This document shows positions 1 to 10,606 of a stretch of 64,000 nucleotides of DNA, piece after piece. Numbering within the stretch: the stretch's first letter is position 1; every line of letters starts with the position of its first letter. The position numbers and the translations under genes were made by a program. The notes under the pieces were generated by a model, which was given only the letters and a program-made list of their open reading frames with translations, was not told where the DNA came from and did no database searches. Source of the stretch: Hordeum vulgare subsp. vulgare (Eukaryota > Streptophyta > Magnoliopsida > Poales > Poaceae); NCBI RefSeq assembly GCF_904849725.1, contig NC_058518.1, forward strand, positions 508,883,225 through 508,947,224, written 5' to 3'.

Positions 1-1741
1 ACGCGAATCAACGCGGGTCTGAGATGGGAATCCGATGACGTGGCATCATTAACGGTTGATCACTGTAGCTTAATTACGATTACTACTGTAGCAAAAGTCG
101 AGGATGTCACAAGTAACAACTCTCACTTTCACGGTTCAAAGAATCACATCTAGTTTGCTATTCTAGATTCACCTATTCTAGGCAACAGGCTTTAGCATTG
201 CTGAGAAAAAAGATAAACAGACTTGTAACGTCCAAGATGCAGTCATATCCTTATTTTGGCTCGAGGGCCTCGATAGGGATAGAAGCGCATCTCATCGTTT
301 CATAAAAATGGATATTGTTATAAGTACATGTAAAGAGGAGATGAGTACAATTATCTTACACTCGCCACAAGCTACATCAAGTTCATCTCAACACAATCAT
401 CAATATCAATCATCGTACATAAAAGCAGGGTCCAACTACGGACGAAATCAAACAATAAAACCGACATCCATCCTTGCTAATCCCAGGTTGTCGTCCTCGA
501 ACCCATCCTATGATCGATGATGAAGAAGAAGAACTCCAAATCACACAAGCATCGCTCTCACGTCAAAGCATCACATTACTTGTGCCTACAACTGTTGTTG
601 TAGTAATCTGTGACCCACATTGACTCAACAATCTCATTTTCAAGGGTATCAAGACTAGCAAAGCTTAATGAATGAAACATGGTTAAGTGATGAGGCTGCA
701 GCAAGCACTAAGCATTTATTGGAGTGGCTAACTTACAAGTACAAGAATAAAAAGAGTATTCTACGCATAAACGAACATGAACTAATAATCATCAAGAAGT
801 GACCCTGAACCCCGACTTATGAGTCAATCATAACCCCACCGTGTCCCCTTCTTGGTTCAAACCTCAGAAGAAGAGACGGACACGGTTACACGCATGGTTG
901 GTGTATTTTAGTTGATTTACTTCAAGTTCGTGATGACCGGGTGTTAAACATATTTCAATGTTGTCACGTAACCTCGGTCATGGCTCTCGGAAAGATATAA
1001 CCCTGCAGAGATGCTCCAACTCATCCATCACAAACTAGCCACAAGCTGCGCTACAAAACCTCAACCTCAAGATTCCTCGAACACTCAGTGCACAAGACGT
1101 CCGAGAAGAGTAAAACAAATCCAGCAAGACTGCTCGGCAGACCATATTTCAATAGGAGCCACGCGTATCTCTTTCTTAGGACACTACCAGATGAGCACTA
1201 TGTATGGTGTCCTAATAGAAATCCCCCCGAGTTTCCCCGAGATGGCCCTGCAAGTGGCTCTGTTTGGACCATTACTCAGGCTGGCGTGGCCGTTGGCATG
1301 ATCTGTGACCGCGGGCTTTTTCTTTATGAAAAACTTATTGTGTGCGGACGAAAAATAATTTGTCCCATTGGGTGCACAATCATCGATTCATAAAACGGGA
1401 CAGACAAACCGATCCAAACGGACAAAAGATGGATAAATCATGCATACGTTAAGATCGGTCAGTTGAAGTTGCTCTTACTCACAGGGTTGCAGCTGGTTAA
1501 GCCCCGACCTATGGTTTTTTTTATTTCATTTTTACATCTGAATTGAAGCACAATATGTGACCGTCCGATTACAATTGAATCAATTGCAGTCGACATGTCC
1601 GACGCTGGCTTCCTGTCAGACTACCAATAGGAAGTGTTTTCGTACAAGTTAATCACCTGGTCCGCTGATCCCATGAGGCATTGATCTACTGAAATAAATT
1701 GGGGCGTAGATTTCATTCAAGAGAAGAAACTGCTAGCTAGA
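1..1741. other. Spacer without recognisable gene
   Basis: No open reading frame here looks like a known protein and none has coding character. The longest, on the plus strand around 1011-1393, overlap one another in different frames and have no recognisable motif. I see no LTR, inverted terminal repeat or RNA gene. It is treated as decayed intergenic DNA. Confidence 0.5.
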
Positions 1742-1753
1742 TACTCCCTCCAT

Positions 1754-1770
1754 CCCAAAATAACTGTCTT
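1754..1770. repeat. 17-bp target site duplication, left copy
   Basis: CCCAAAATAACTGTCTT here is repeated exactly at 3062-3078. The pair encloses 1771-3061. Length and position fit LINE-machinery target-primed insertion into the MITE. Confidence 0.85.
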
Positions 1771-3061
1771 TTTTTTTAGAAAAGGAGAATGACCCCCAGC
1801 CTCTGCATCTGGGAGATGCATGCGGCCATTTTTTGATTATTCTCGAGGACCTTACAAAGCAGTACAACAATATGCCTGTATCCACCATCTTGGCAACATA
1901 TGCCGCTACTCATATTCATATGATGAAGGGGTGCAAGCTGGACCAAATACCCAGACCTCTCACCTAAGCCTAACATCTAAAGCCGGAGACCCTGACCGAG
2001 CCACATACCGGGTCCGGGGTACAAACCGGTCCGACGCACTCACATGTGTCGTCGCCGCCATCTTCCACTGATCCATCTTCAGATCAGATTGAGGTACCAG
2101 CCTTGGCAGGTGCCTCCGCCATCGACGCCATCATGACGCCAAACGATGACCTCCACCTACGCGAGTCCATCTCCAAGCAGGACGGAGATCCATGCTAGGA
2201 TAGGGACGCACCACCGCCGTCGCCCACCACCCACAAGCGCCACCCAGCCCCAAGGTTCCAAAGCGGCGCCTTCAAGAAGGGAACGGCGCCGTGAGCGCCG
2301 CCGCCACCCAACAAAGTTAAGGCTTTCGCCCGGGAAGACCTAGGGGAAGGGGAAGTGAGGGGATCAGTCCATATCGACGCCTCCACCACTAGCAGCACCT
2401 CCTGTACAAAACCGGCAATCCAAGGAAGCGCGGCCCGACCAGGTTGGCCCGCACGCCGAACAGGGAAGGAGGGGAGGCGCTAGATCGCGCGCACCGGCCA
2501 CTGCAAAAGCCGTCGCCGGACGCCAGCGACCACCGAATCCCGCCGCCCGCGCGGCCGAGACGCCGGATCCACCTCCCGCACGGCTGCTAGCCCGTCATGC
2601 CTCGCCAATGGAGCCGCCGCTCCAGATCCGAGACTCCGCATGCAGAGGCAGGGCAGCCTAGGCCCCGCCGCCACCATCCTTGGCGCCCCGGGCTTGCCCG
2701 GCGGCTGCCTCAGGCGGCGGCGAGGAAGGGAGGGGAAGGGGGAGGGGGAGGCGGCTAGGGTTGGGAGGGAGGGAGGTAGGGAGGAAGGGAGACGTCTTTA
2801 AAATGGGAGAGATTTTCACTTCCCGGCCTCTGCACCATCAAGGGATGCATACGGCCATTTTAGTATGAGTTCCAAGATAAACATGGTCCTCAGAATTTTT
2901 TTAAATGAGTATCAAGATTTTTTTTGATGAGTGGTTTTACCACACGCCAAACTTGATCCTCAATAAATGGGAGAAAAGTCCCTGTGCATCCCCTGTCAAT
3001 TCTAGGAATTGAACTCGGGTCGTTGGGCTGCACAACCGCATGCTCAACCACTGAGCCAAGG
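1771..3061 (-). mobile_element. Non-autonomous retroposon with SINE-like head and LINE-like tail
   Basis: This 1.29 kb insertion is bounded by a perfect 17-bp direct repeat. On the minus strand it starts with a tRNA-like segment (see 2945-3061) and ends in a run of A (T run at 1771-1778 on plus), so its 3' end is at the left. Just inside that end lies a stem-loop, TGCATC/GATGCA at 1804-1820, with flanking GGC and CTGGGG-type sequence matching the 3' ends of the LINEs at 36041 and 40146. A second, imperfect form of the motif lies at about 2826-2860, so the element may be composite or nested. The GC-rich middle (2000-2780) has no convincing reading frame. I infer mobilisation by a LINE enzyme; the family name is unknown to me. 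Confidence 0.7.
2945..3061 (-). ncRNA. tRNA-derived SINE head (Au SINE-like)
   Basis: Read on the minus strand from 3061, the sequence carries an A-box-like TGGCTCAGTGG (3048-3058) and a B-box-like GAGTTCAATTCC (3005-3016) about 30 bp apart, as in internal RNA polymerase III promoters. The text resembles the 5' half of Au SINEs known from Aegilops and wheat (recognition, not search). It cannot be a working tRNA because no cloverleaf with matching acceptor stem follows. It forms the 5' end of the retroposon insertion. Confidence 0.65.
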
Positions 3062-3144
3062 CCCAAAATAACTGTCTTAACTTTGTACTAGCTCTAGTAT
3101 AAAATTATACTAAGCTTAAGACACTTATTTTGAAACGGAGGGAG

Positions 3145-3548
3145 TACTATTTAATTTTGTAAGACAACTGCAAGCTATTGTTGGTCAAAATTATTTGGAG
3201 TAAAACATATGCTTACTACTGCTAACCGGCTATATTCTTATAAAATTCTACAAAGTGCCACAATTCAGATGTTAAGAATAATGCACACACACCCCATTAA
3301 AGGAGAGGTGTTACGATATACAATTATTAAGCATCTTAAATCATCTTTCCTACAATCGAGGCCATGAACATATAGTGTATAATTCAGTTCATTGTTCTTT
3401 TAGTTCATTGTTTCAGTTGATGTTAACTAACCAACACGGGGAGTTCGCACGACGCGATTGGATCTATCCAGTATCCACTATGAGCCTGACACGATTCGTG
3501 CAGTAGGCCATGATCATCATATGGTCCTGCGGGATGACTTCGCGAAAG
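3145..3548. other. AT-rich spacer
   Basis: No reading frame or repeat boundary could be supported in this stretch. Confidence 0.4.
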
Positions 3549-3905
3549 AGGTCCGGCTTGCCTTTCCTGGTGATCCTCTTGGCCTTATCTGCCTTGAGAC
3601 CAACAACACTTGGACATGAGCACCACCGGTATTTCATCATGTCTGCATTGGTTGATCGCCTTAATTTATTTATTTTCTTGCATTGCCTCGTTCAACCTAC
3701 ACACACATCCGTGGATAACGTCAAACTTTGGCCATCCCTTGAATTTCCGCACCAAATCAGATTTCGTTTCAGGCAACCGAGGATTAGCAAAACTGAAGTG
3801 CTTCATAACTCATATGGTCTCTAAGAAATACGTAAATACATCTCTCGTATGTTTTGCTCTTCTGATAGAAAATATCTACCTGCATTCCACATATGTTATT
3901 TTTAC
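3549..3905. repeat. Dispersed repeat, first copy (pair with 7486-7828)
   Basis: About 330 bp starting TCCGGCTTGCCTTTCCTG recur in direct orientation at 7486-7828 with scattered substitutions. On the minus strand both copies keep a short open stretch reading KADKAKRI, then RKGKPDLF, which might be a trace of a captured exon, but I cannot name a gene. The flanking sequences differ, so this is a dispersed duplication. Confidence 0.7.
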
Positions 3906-4029
3906 TTAATAATAAAGAGGTTATCGCTTCTGTCGGATAACCTGCCGCGGCATTTTTACAAAAAGCTCCCTTATTTTCTGGTAATTAAACCCGTGATTCC
4001 TTCTTTAAGTGGGTCAGGAAAAAACGTTT

Positions 4030-4200
4030 CGATCGGGATCGCCTCCTCTCCATCTCGCCCACAAAGTCGCTGCCGCCAACACTCGACCTCCGGCACCACG
4101 CAGCACGCCACCGAGCTCCCCACGGTCCTCGCCTCCCTCCCCTCCGGCCAGCTTCCCGTTCCAGTCCTCTACCGCCCCCTCACAACCCACGCCGTTCCTC
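4030..4200 (+). repeat. Inverted duplication, plus-strand arm
   Basis: The GC-rich segment containing CACGCAGCACGCC and CGAGCTCCCCACGGTC reappears in reverse complement at about 6055-6260 with many substitutions and small gaps. The plus arm lies directly upstream of the gene fragment at 4292, so it is probably the 5' untranslated or N-terminal region of that gene; the minus arm carries only this part. Confidence 0.65.
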
Positions 4201-4291
4201 CTTCCATCTTGGTCACCCCCAGCCTCCTCGCCGCGGCCTGGAAGAGCACCCTGATGCGTTCGTCCCCGCCTATAGCCCTGGTTCCAGCGGG

Positions 4292-4855
4292 ATGAGTTGG
4301 GGGAGGAGAAAGCTGCCAGCAGATTATGGTATCCGTAATGTCCTTTCGAATGGTGCTGCAGATGACAATGATGCAAACACGAATGACGATTCAGATATTC
4401 ATGGTAAGATTTCTGCACTCATCTAGTCCATTAAATGTCATACAAACTTTCTTCTTTTCTCATTACTTCCTATTTTCATCTCAAAAAACTTCTTTGTGTT
4501 GATAAAATCCTTTTGCAGAGCAACATCGGGTATTTGATAATGCAAACACTGATTTAATTATCCCGAAAGTGGATAATGGAACCATTCGACAATCTAGACA
4601 ATTTCACACTGTTAATGAAAATTTTACTGAACATGGAGACGACTCCATGGGAGAACAATTGATGCAGTCACCTGCAGCGGCGTCAACATCTATCTGGTCA
4701 CGACAGTATACCTGAAGAAAGTAATTCTGATTCTGTGCTAGCCGGTCTGCAGAACTCATTTGTCAATAATGAAGGATCTTGTGCTGTAAATCAGCGGAAA
4801 GAAATGGATTATTCCGACCATGCTATTGAGGTCCATTGCGAGGAACAAATACAGT
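4292..4855 (+). pseudogene. Spliced fragment of an unidentified host gene
   Basis: An ATG at 4292 opens 112 coding bases (reading MSWGRRKLPADYG at the start) up to a GT donor at 4404. A typical acceptor, CTTTTGCAG, ends at 4518. Joining 4292-4403 to 4519 onward keeps the frame exactly and continues through EQHRVFDNANTD. Near 4675-4695 the frame breaks: the first frame soon stops, while a neighbouring frame stays open through IPEESNSDSVL to a TGA at about 4853. The encoded protein is acidic, Asn/Asp-rich and has no domain I recognise. The canonical intron that rejoins in frame argues for a real exon-intron gene fragment rather than chance. The frameshift and lack of further exons make it a relic, possibly carried by a transposon. 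Function unknown. Confidence 0.5.
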
Positions 4856-5966
4856 GATCTGAGTTTCTTCTGTATTTTACTGTATTCAGTTTACTGTATC
4901 CAGACTCTGCAGCGGCGAGGTGAGGGGCGGTGCAGCGGCGAGGTGAGGTGCGTGCGTCTGCTAGCTTGCTCGGCTCGATCGCGGGTTGGCAACAGGTTGG
5001 GTCCACGTGGGCAGATCGAGTGGGAGGAAACAGACGACGGGGGCGTGGTCAACGCAGCAAGGTCCTCCTCGATCTCTGACAAATAGGAGCGGCGGCGGCA
5101 ACAAGTTGGTGATGAACGACGATGTCACGCGAAGGGAAAGCCGGGAACGAGTCGGGGAGGGTGGGATCCGGCGGATCCGGTCGGTGGCCAGCTAGATCGG
5201 GGCTTGGCGAGGTCATGAAGGTTACATGGAAGCGGGGCAGGAGCTCGAGGTCCTGCCATGGCGCAATGGCTCCTGGACTTGTGCTTCTTGCTGCTTGTGG
5301 TGGCCGCGAAAACACCCGGAATCGCTAGCTAGCTCCTGGACTTGTGGCTATCGCTTCTTGGTGCTTGCTCCTGTACTTGTGGCTGCTAGCTAGAGCCTGT
5401 GGCAAAATCACTCGGCCCTTGTGTGTAAGTTATACAGCTAAAGGTGCACAATAACTTGTGGAGCAGAAAGATATGTGGAGTTACATGAACACAGAGGAGA
5501 GAGGAGAGCAACGGTGTAACTAGCAGCAGCAGAAAAATATTTTTGTAGTGTGTAAGTTTTTCTAGCCTGATTAGTGCACACGTTTCTCTACGCTTAATAA
5601 CTTGGCAAGCAGAGGCATACGGAAAATACTTGTAGCCTGCAGTCAAAGCTTTTTTAGTTGCATCTCACAATAAAGACCTAGATTCTAATACCTTCTGACT
5701 TATTTATGAATTTATGAAAATACTATATAGGCAAAATCATGCAACTGAACTACAGGAAGTTCATTACCATGGCATATGACCTGCTCGTCGCCGGCGAGGT
5801 CCGGCCGCTGCTGGTGAGCGCAAATGACGGAGAGGCTCGGCGCCACGGAGCTCCTGCAGAAACAGAGAGAGACGAACTGAGAGAGGGAGAGTTGCACTGG
5901 AGCAGGAAGGCAACAGGGGGGCGACGAAGAGGCAAGGCACGGTGGCGGATCCCAGCCAAGAAGGAA

Positions 5967-6034
5967 GGAGGGACTAACCTAAGGCCGCTGGAGATGCGCC
6001 GGAGGGACTAACCTAAGGCCGCTGGAGATGCGCC
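5967..6034. repeat. Perfect 34-bp tandem duplication
   Basis: The unit beginning GGAGGGACTAACCTAAGG occurs twice head to tail (5967-6000 and 6001-6034) without a mismatch, implying a very recent duplication. Confidence 0.95.
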
Positions 6035-6054
6035 GGCGCAGCACTGCCCGAAAC

Positions 6055-6260
6055 ACTAGCCACAGGGTGGTTCCGAGCGGGTGGTAGAGGACGGGAGCGA
6101 AGATTCTGGACCGAGAGGAGGGATACGCGGACCGTGGGGAGCTCGGGGGCGTGCTGCGTGGAGTCGTAGGTCGTCGGAAGCGGCCAGCGTGGGTGGTGGC
6201 GGCAGCGGCGGCGGTGACTTCGTGGGCAAGGAGACAGCCGAGCCAATGCTCCTGGTGTGG
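6055..6260 (-). repeat. Inverted duplication, minus-strand arm
   Basis: In reverse complement this matches the GC-rich arm at 4030-4200 (shared CACGCAGCACGCC and CGAGCTCCCCACGGTC). On the minus strand it is open in more than one frame but lacks the downstream exons found after the plus-strand arm. Confidence 0.65.
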
Positions 6261-6429
6261 TGATGTTTTTTCGCTCGGGCCGTGCGGGTTTGGTGTAGCC
6301 TCGATGCAGAGGAAGCAGGTAGCCAATGCGAAAAATGAAATGGAAACGGGAGAGACGAAAAATGAAATGGGGACAGGAGAGATGATGATGCAATCTCTGT
6401 ACCAAACGATAATGTCTTTTTTTTAATAG

Positions 6430-7023
6430 CGTCAATTGTTATTGTATTGCGGGTCGTTTGGGTCAAGCCCAAAATTCATAAAATGTTAAAAAAAATTATT
6501 TTAAAAAGGTTCCTTTTCAAACAAAAGCAGAAAATTCATAAAAACAATACTTCCTAAAAAGTATTACAATTTTTATGCATACATCAATTTTTAAAATAAT
6601 TTAACATTTAACCTTATCATCAACAATTATTAAAAATCCATATAAAAATGATGCATAATGGCACATGAAGCAAGTTGTGCAAAAAACAAGAAGAAAATAT
6701 GATTCAAAAAATATTTATGGAAATATGTTCTACATAAAAATGTCATTATCCATAAAAAAAAATTATTACCCCACAATAAAAAGATCCTTTTGAAAAAAAT
6801 GTTTAACAATTTATCTTTTACAAGAAATTTAAAAATTTAATAAAAACTATAACTATTATAAGAAATTCATCCATTTTTTATGTAAGCAGTACCTAATATT
6901 TTAAAAGAAAACATTTAACATTATTATACATATTTATTACAATTAATGCCGTATAATGATATAACAAGTAGGTTTTGTATTTTTTCTTGCCCGATACAAC
7001 GCTTGGGCATTTGTATTAATACA
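6430..7023. other. Very AT-rich spacer
   Basis: Long A and T runs, no reading frame, no terminal repeats recognised. Confidence 0.4.
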
Positions 7024-7485
7024 AAATAAAGGAACAACTAAACTGTATTAAAAAAAACAAGTAAACCTAGCACTGATTGAGGACGGTTGGATATTGCGAT
7101 TTCCTTTGCAAAGCCCGACTTTTAAATCCTAAGTCCATGCCTAACTTGGCCTGCTCCGTGGCCCAATTTTCTTTTGCATCCTACCACCCAGGAATAGTTA
7201 TCCCACATGTTTCATATACTATCATATGATAGTGTATATACTAATTTATCATTTTAATTATATTCATATATTATATATAAGATTTTTCAAAATGAGTTAT
7301 ATGAAAAAAATTAAAAGCAAACCCTAGTTTGTATTATATTTTTGAAATACGTATATATTTGTACGTAAAAAAGAACATACATAAAATATGATACATACTA
7401 CCAAAAAACAATATATATACTACATAATATGCGTACATACTATTTGATTTGATAGATACTACATACAACATACAAAACGTAAAAG
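7024..7485. repeat. Direct duplication, copy 1 (pair with 7993-8466)
   Basis: From AAAGGAACAACTAAACTG to ACATACAACATACAAAACGT the sequence repeats at 7993-8466 in the same orientation with moderate divergence. Between the copies lie the dispersed repeat 7486-7828 and a Stowaway MITE, giving the order A-B-MITE-A. Confidence 0.8.
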
Positions 7486-7828
7486 AGATCTGGCTTGCCT
7501 TTCCTGATGATCCTCTTGGCCTTGTCGGCCTTGAGACCAACAACACTTGGCCATGAGCACCACCTGTATTTCATCATGTCTGCATTGATCGATCGCCTTA
7601 TCTTTTTTCTTGCAACGCCCCGTTCAACCTACACACATCAGTGGGTAATGTCATATTTTGGCCATCCCTTGAATTTTGGCACCAAATCAGATTTCTTTTT
7701 CAGGCGACCGAGGATTAGCAAAACTAAAGTGCTTCATAATTGATATGGTCTCTAAGAAATAGGTAAACACATCTCTCATATATTTTTCTCTTCTGATAGA
7801 ACAAATCTACCCGCATCCCACGTATGTT
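7486..7828. repeat. Dispersed repeat, second copy (pair with 3549-3905)
   Basis: It matches 3549-3905 through most of its length, including ACCAACAACACTTGG and TTTCATCATGTCTGCATTG. The match ends just before the MITE at 7832. Confidence 0.7.
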
Positions 7829-7831
7829 ATA

Positions 7832-7991
7832 CTTCCTCCGTTCCTAAATATAAGTCTTTCTAGAGATTCCATAAGTATATTACATACGGCTGTATATAGA
7901 CATATTTTAGACTGTAGATTTACTCATTTTGTTCCGTATGTAGACTTCTAGTGAAATATCTTAAAAAACTTATATTTAAAAACGGAGAAAG
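7832..7991. mobile_element. Stowaway-type MITE, 160 bp
   Basis: It begins CTTCCTCCGTTCCTAAATAT and ends TTATATTTAAAAACGGAGAAAG as an imperfect inverted repeat, with TA on each side (7830-7831 and 7992-7993). It contains the AAGTCTTTCTAGAGATT sequence common in grass Stowaway elements. There is no coding capacity. Confidence 0.9.
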
Positions 7992-7992
7992 T

Positions 7993-8466
7993 ATAAATCA
8001 AAGGAACAACTAAACAGTATTAAAGAAAAAGAACAAGTAAACCTAGCACTGAATGAGGCCGGTTGGATATTACGTTGTCCTTTGCAAAGCCCGACCTTCA
8101 AATCCTAAGTCCATGCCTGACCTGGCCTGATCCATGGCCCAATATTCTTTTGCATCCTACCATTCAGGGGTAGTTACCTCACATGTTCCATATGCTATCA
8201 TATATTAATTTATCATTTTAATTTTATTCATATACTATATATAAGATTTTTTTTAAATGACTTACATGAAAAAATTAAAAGTACACCATAGTTTTTATTA
8301 TATTTATGAAATATGTATATATTTTTATGTAAAAAAAGCATACACAAAATATGGTACATACTATAAAAAAATAGTATATATATAATACCTAAGCATTATT
8401 ATATATTACATACTATGCTTACATACTCTGCGATTTGATGAATACTACATACAACATACAAAACGT
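7993..8466. repeat. Direct duplication, copy 2 (pair with 7024-7485)
   Basis: It repeats the segment at 7024-7485, including ACAAGTAAACCTAGCACTGA and the closing CATACAACATACAAAACGTAA. The sequence diverges abruptly after 8466. Confidence 0.8.
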
Positions 8467-9682
8467 AAGTGATGGTATCTACCACCGGTAGTAGGTAAAA
8501 ATTGTCCTATATATATATATACTTATAAAGGTACAAACGTTACTTCCCGGCCGTCGTGAAATTGCACGTGAAGTTACTACAAATAATATCCAATGCCACT
8601 GGTAAGTGGAATAAACTTTTCGATTTTTTCTTAAATCACCGACCATGGCGTCATTTAGCATTTACAATATTGCAATTTCTACACAGTTACTCTCTCTTTA
8701 ACATTTTGTCTTGCAAATTCAAGTAGTTTTTAAAATATTTATATCTTTCAAACCTTAACTCTAAACGTAACATGTTATATGTGAAAATCACTTAGAAATT
8801 GTGTCTATTTCAAATATGTAATTATCTTGCATGTTAATAATTTCTAAAATTATGTTTAGGATGCATCCTTAATTAATACTTTCTTTATATGGGCTAATTT
8901 TAAAATGCCTGTTGTATAGGTATTCTACACATATAAATTAAGTAGATATGGTATTTTGATGCTCTCACAAAAATTATTATTGGCATCATAAGGGATGTTC
9001 ATTCCTACTAGCTATCTTGAGCTAAAGGTTACAACATGCACATAATCATCCTTCATTTCGCCCAACAAACAATAACCAACCCATGTACGATGACGACGAA
9101 CACTAAACTGCTGGTACAAGCTTTATGTAAACAAATTGCTTAATGTTGGTTTTCATATTGTTTGAAATTGTGGTCATAAAGTTTTTTCCTCAGAATATCA
9201 ATGTCGATATGCAACCTTGAACACTCGTTAAGTCGTTATACATGTCCTTACAGATTGATTATTTTTGGTGTAGATGTCCAATATGTTTCCAAAGAAATTA
9301 AGTCTTGACTTGGATTACAATTGCAAAGACATATATAAACAAGATAAAAAAAATGCTCTTATGCAAATGCTATCATTGAGTGCTAAAATATATTTTGCTA
9401 TTTTCATCCTAATGCACTATTTGTTTGGCATCATTAAGGAGGAACGTCAGCAAAGGCCTGAATTGATACCAGCAACTAAGTAAATACTTTTGTTGTCTAA
9501 TAAATTAGACACACACCTTCAGTACACTTCAAAAGTCATCTCACATTTATGTTTTTGTGCAACACCACTTATCGTGTTGTTTCTCGAATGATGTCGTTCA
9601 AGGGATTTGCTGATGTCGTCAGGTGTGTGTAGAAGGAGTGATTTTTTCCTTGTTGCAACACACTGGCATTTTTACTAGTTAT
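8467..9682. other. AT-rich spacer
   Basis: There is a short TA run near 8508-8520. No reading frame with recognisable content was found; the 69-codon frame at 9274-9483 has no family resemblance that I can see. Confidence 0.4.
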
Positions 9683-10050
9683 TGTTAGATTGATCTCTCT
9701 TGCCGCATGGGCCCAACGGCCCACCGGGCCTTGATCTATGCGTCCTGATCGGGGGCGCCCAACCCATTATGGTTGGTGGGCCCATGTGACCTGCGCTATA
9801 TAAAGGACGGTGGGGTGCCGGGACACGAACTACGAGATTCGCCGTCGTCACACCCCTACCGACATACCTATCCGATCTAGGTTAAGCGTGGTGCTCACGG
9901 GAAGCTCCACCCACGCCTAACCCTTCTTCTCCATCACCGCCGTAGCTACCACACCGATGGAGGACGGTGCGGGCTCATCCGGCTCAGGACAAGGTAAATA
10001 CACGGGTTTGTACCGGATCTATCTATGCCTAGTAGATCCACATTCTATCA
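9683..10050 (+). mobile_element. Copia-type LTR, 5' copy of an incomplete element
   Basis: It runs from TGTTAGATTGATC to CTATCA (368 bp), contains a TATATAAA box at 9797-9804, and is followed by a primer-binding site. The matching right LTR is not in this window: the LTR at 34181 starts TGTTAGCCATG and does not match beyond the first bases. I therefore treat it as the surviving left end of a copia element whose remainder was lost or displaced. Confidence 0.7.
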
Positions 10051-10051
10051 A

Positions 10052-10065
10052 TGGTATCATGAGCC
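10052..10065 (+). other. Primer-binding site, initiator tRNA-Met type
   Basis: TGGTATCATGAGCC one base after the LTR end matches the form (TGGTATC...GAGC) used by plant copia elements to prime on initiator methionine tRNA. Confidence 0.75.
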
Positions 10066-10606
10066 ATTAGGCAAAGATTTATTCGGTTGAATAAAATCAA
10101 AAAGAAAGTTCCTTCTTCCCCACCCCACATGAACCCTAGATGGGCAAGTACCGAAGATGGCCTAGAGCCTCGTCGGAAAAGAAGATCCGCCGCAAGGCCG
10201 CGCCTGTTCGTCTCGATCCCCACACGCATCGGCAAGCCAAGGTGTGGGGAAGAAGAACCTACCTCCTTGGAGGCAAAGAATGGATCAAGATCCAACAAGA
10301 AAACAAAGAGATAAATCGGATCCGATCCGGAAAAGGCAAAAAAGGGGAGGAAGGGAACATGCAAAGAAAAACACAAGTACCCCACGGGGTTTAAGGGCTC
10401 CATCACCAAATCCCTTGACGGCTCCGCGCTCACCGCAAGGCGGACGCGCCGCCGACGAGGGGGATGGCAACAGAGCTATTTTCCGAGTCTCAGACATGTT
10501 TAGCACCCACCTTTCACAAGGGAAGTAGGCACCCCAACACACCACTTGACGGCGGCGCACTCTCCCTTGGGAGAGGGCGCGCACCGACAAAGGGGGTGAA
10601 GGAGGC
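10066..10606 (+). other. Leader of the broken copia element
   Basis: GC-rich sequence downstream of the primer site with overlapping short frames and no gag motif. It stops at the first base of the gypsy LTR at 10607. Confidence 0.45.

Larger units (their letters stand above)
1744..3144. mobile_element. Stowaway-type MITE, split by a retroposon
   Basis: The left part (1744-1770) begins CTCCCTCCATCCCAAAATAA and the right part (3062-3144) ends ACACTTATTTTGAAACGGAGGGAG, with TA on both outer sides (1742-1743, 3145-3146). These are the terminal inverted repeats and TA target duplication of Stowaway (Tc1/mariner-derived) MITEs. An uninterrupted relative lies at 41212-41304. The retroposon at 1771-3061 landed inside and duplicated 17 bp of the MITE, so without it the MITE would be about 95 bp. 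Confidence 0.85.

Noticed and set aside
2146..2868. GC-rich overlapping frames suggesting a small gene
   Set aside because: They lie inside a retroposon, are open in several frames on both strands because of GC content, and have no recognisable domain.
2945..3061. A true tRNA gene on the minus strand
   Set aside because: A- and B-box-like motifs are present, but no matching acceptor stem or anticodon arm could be folded, and it lies at the end of a retroposon with target duplication, so it is a SINE head.
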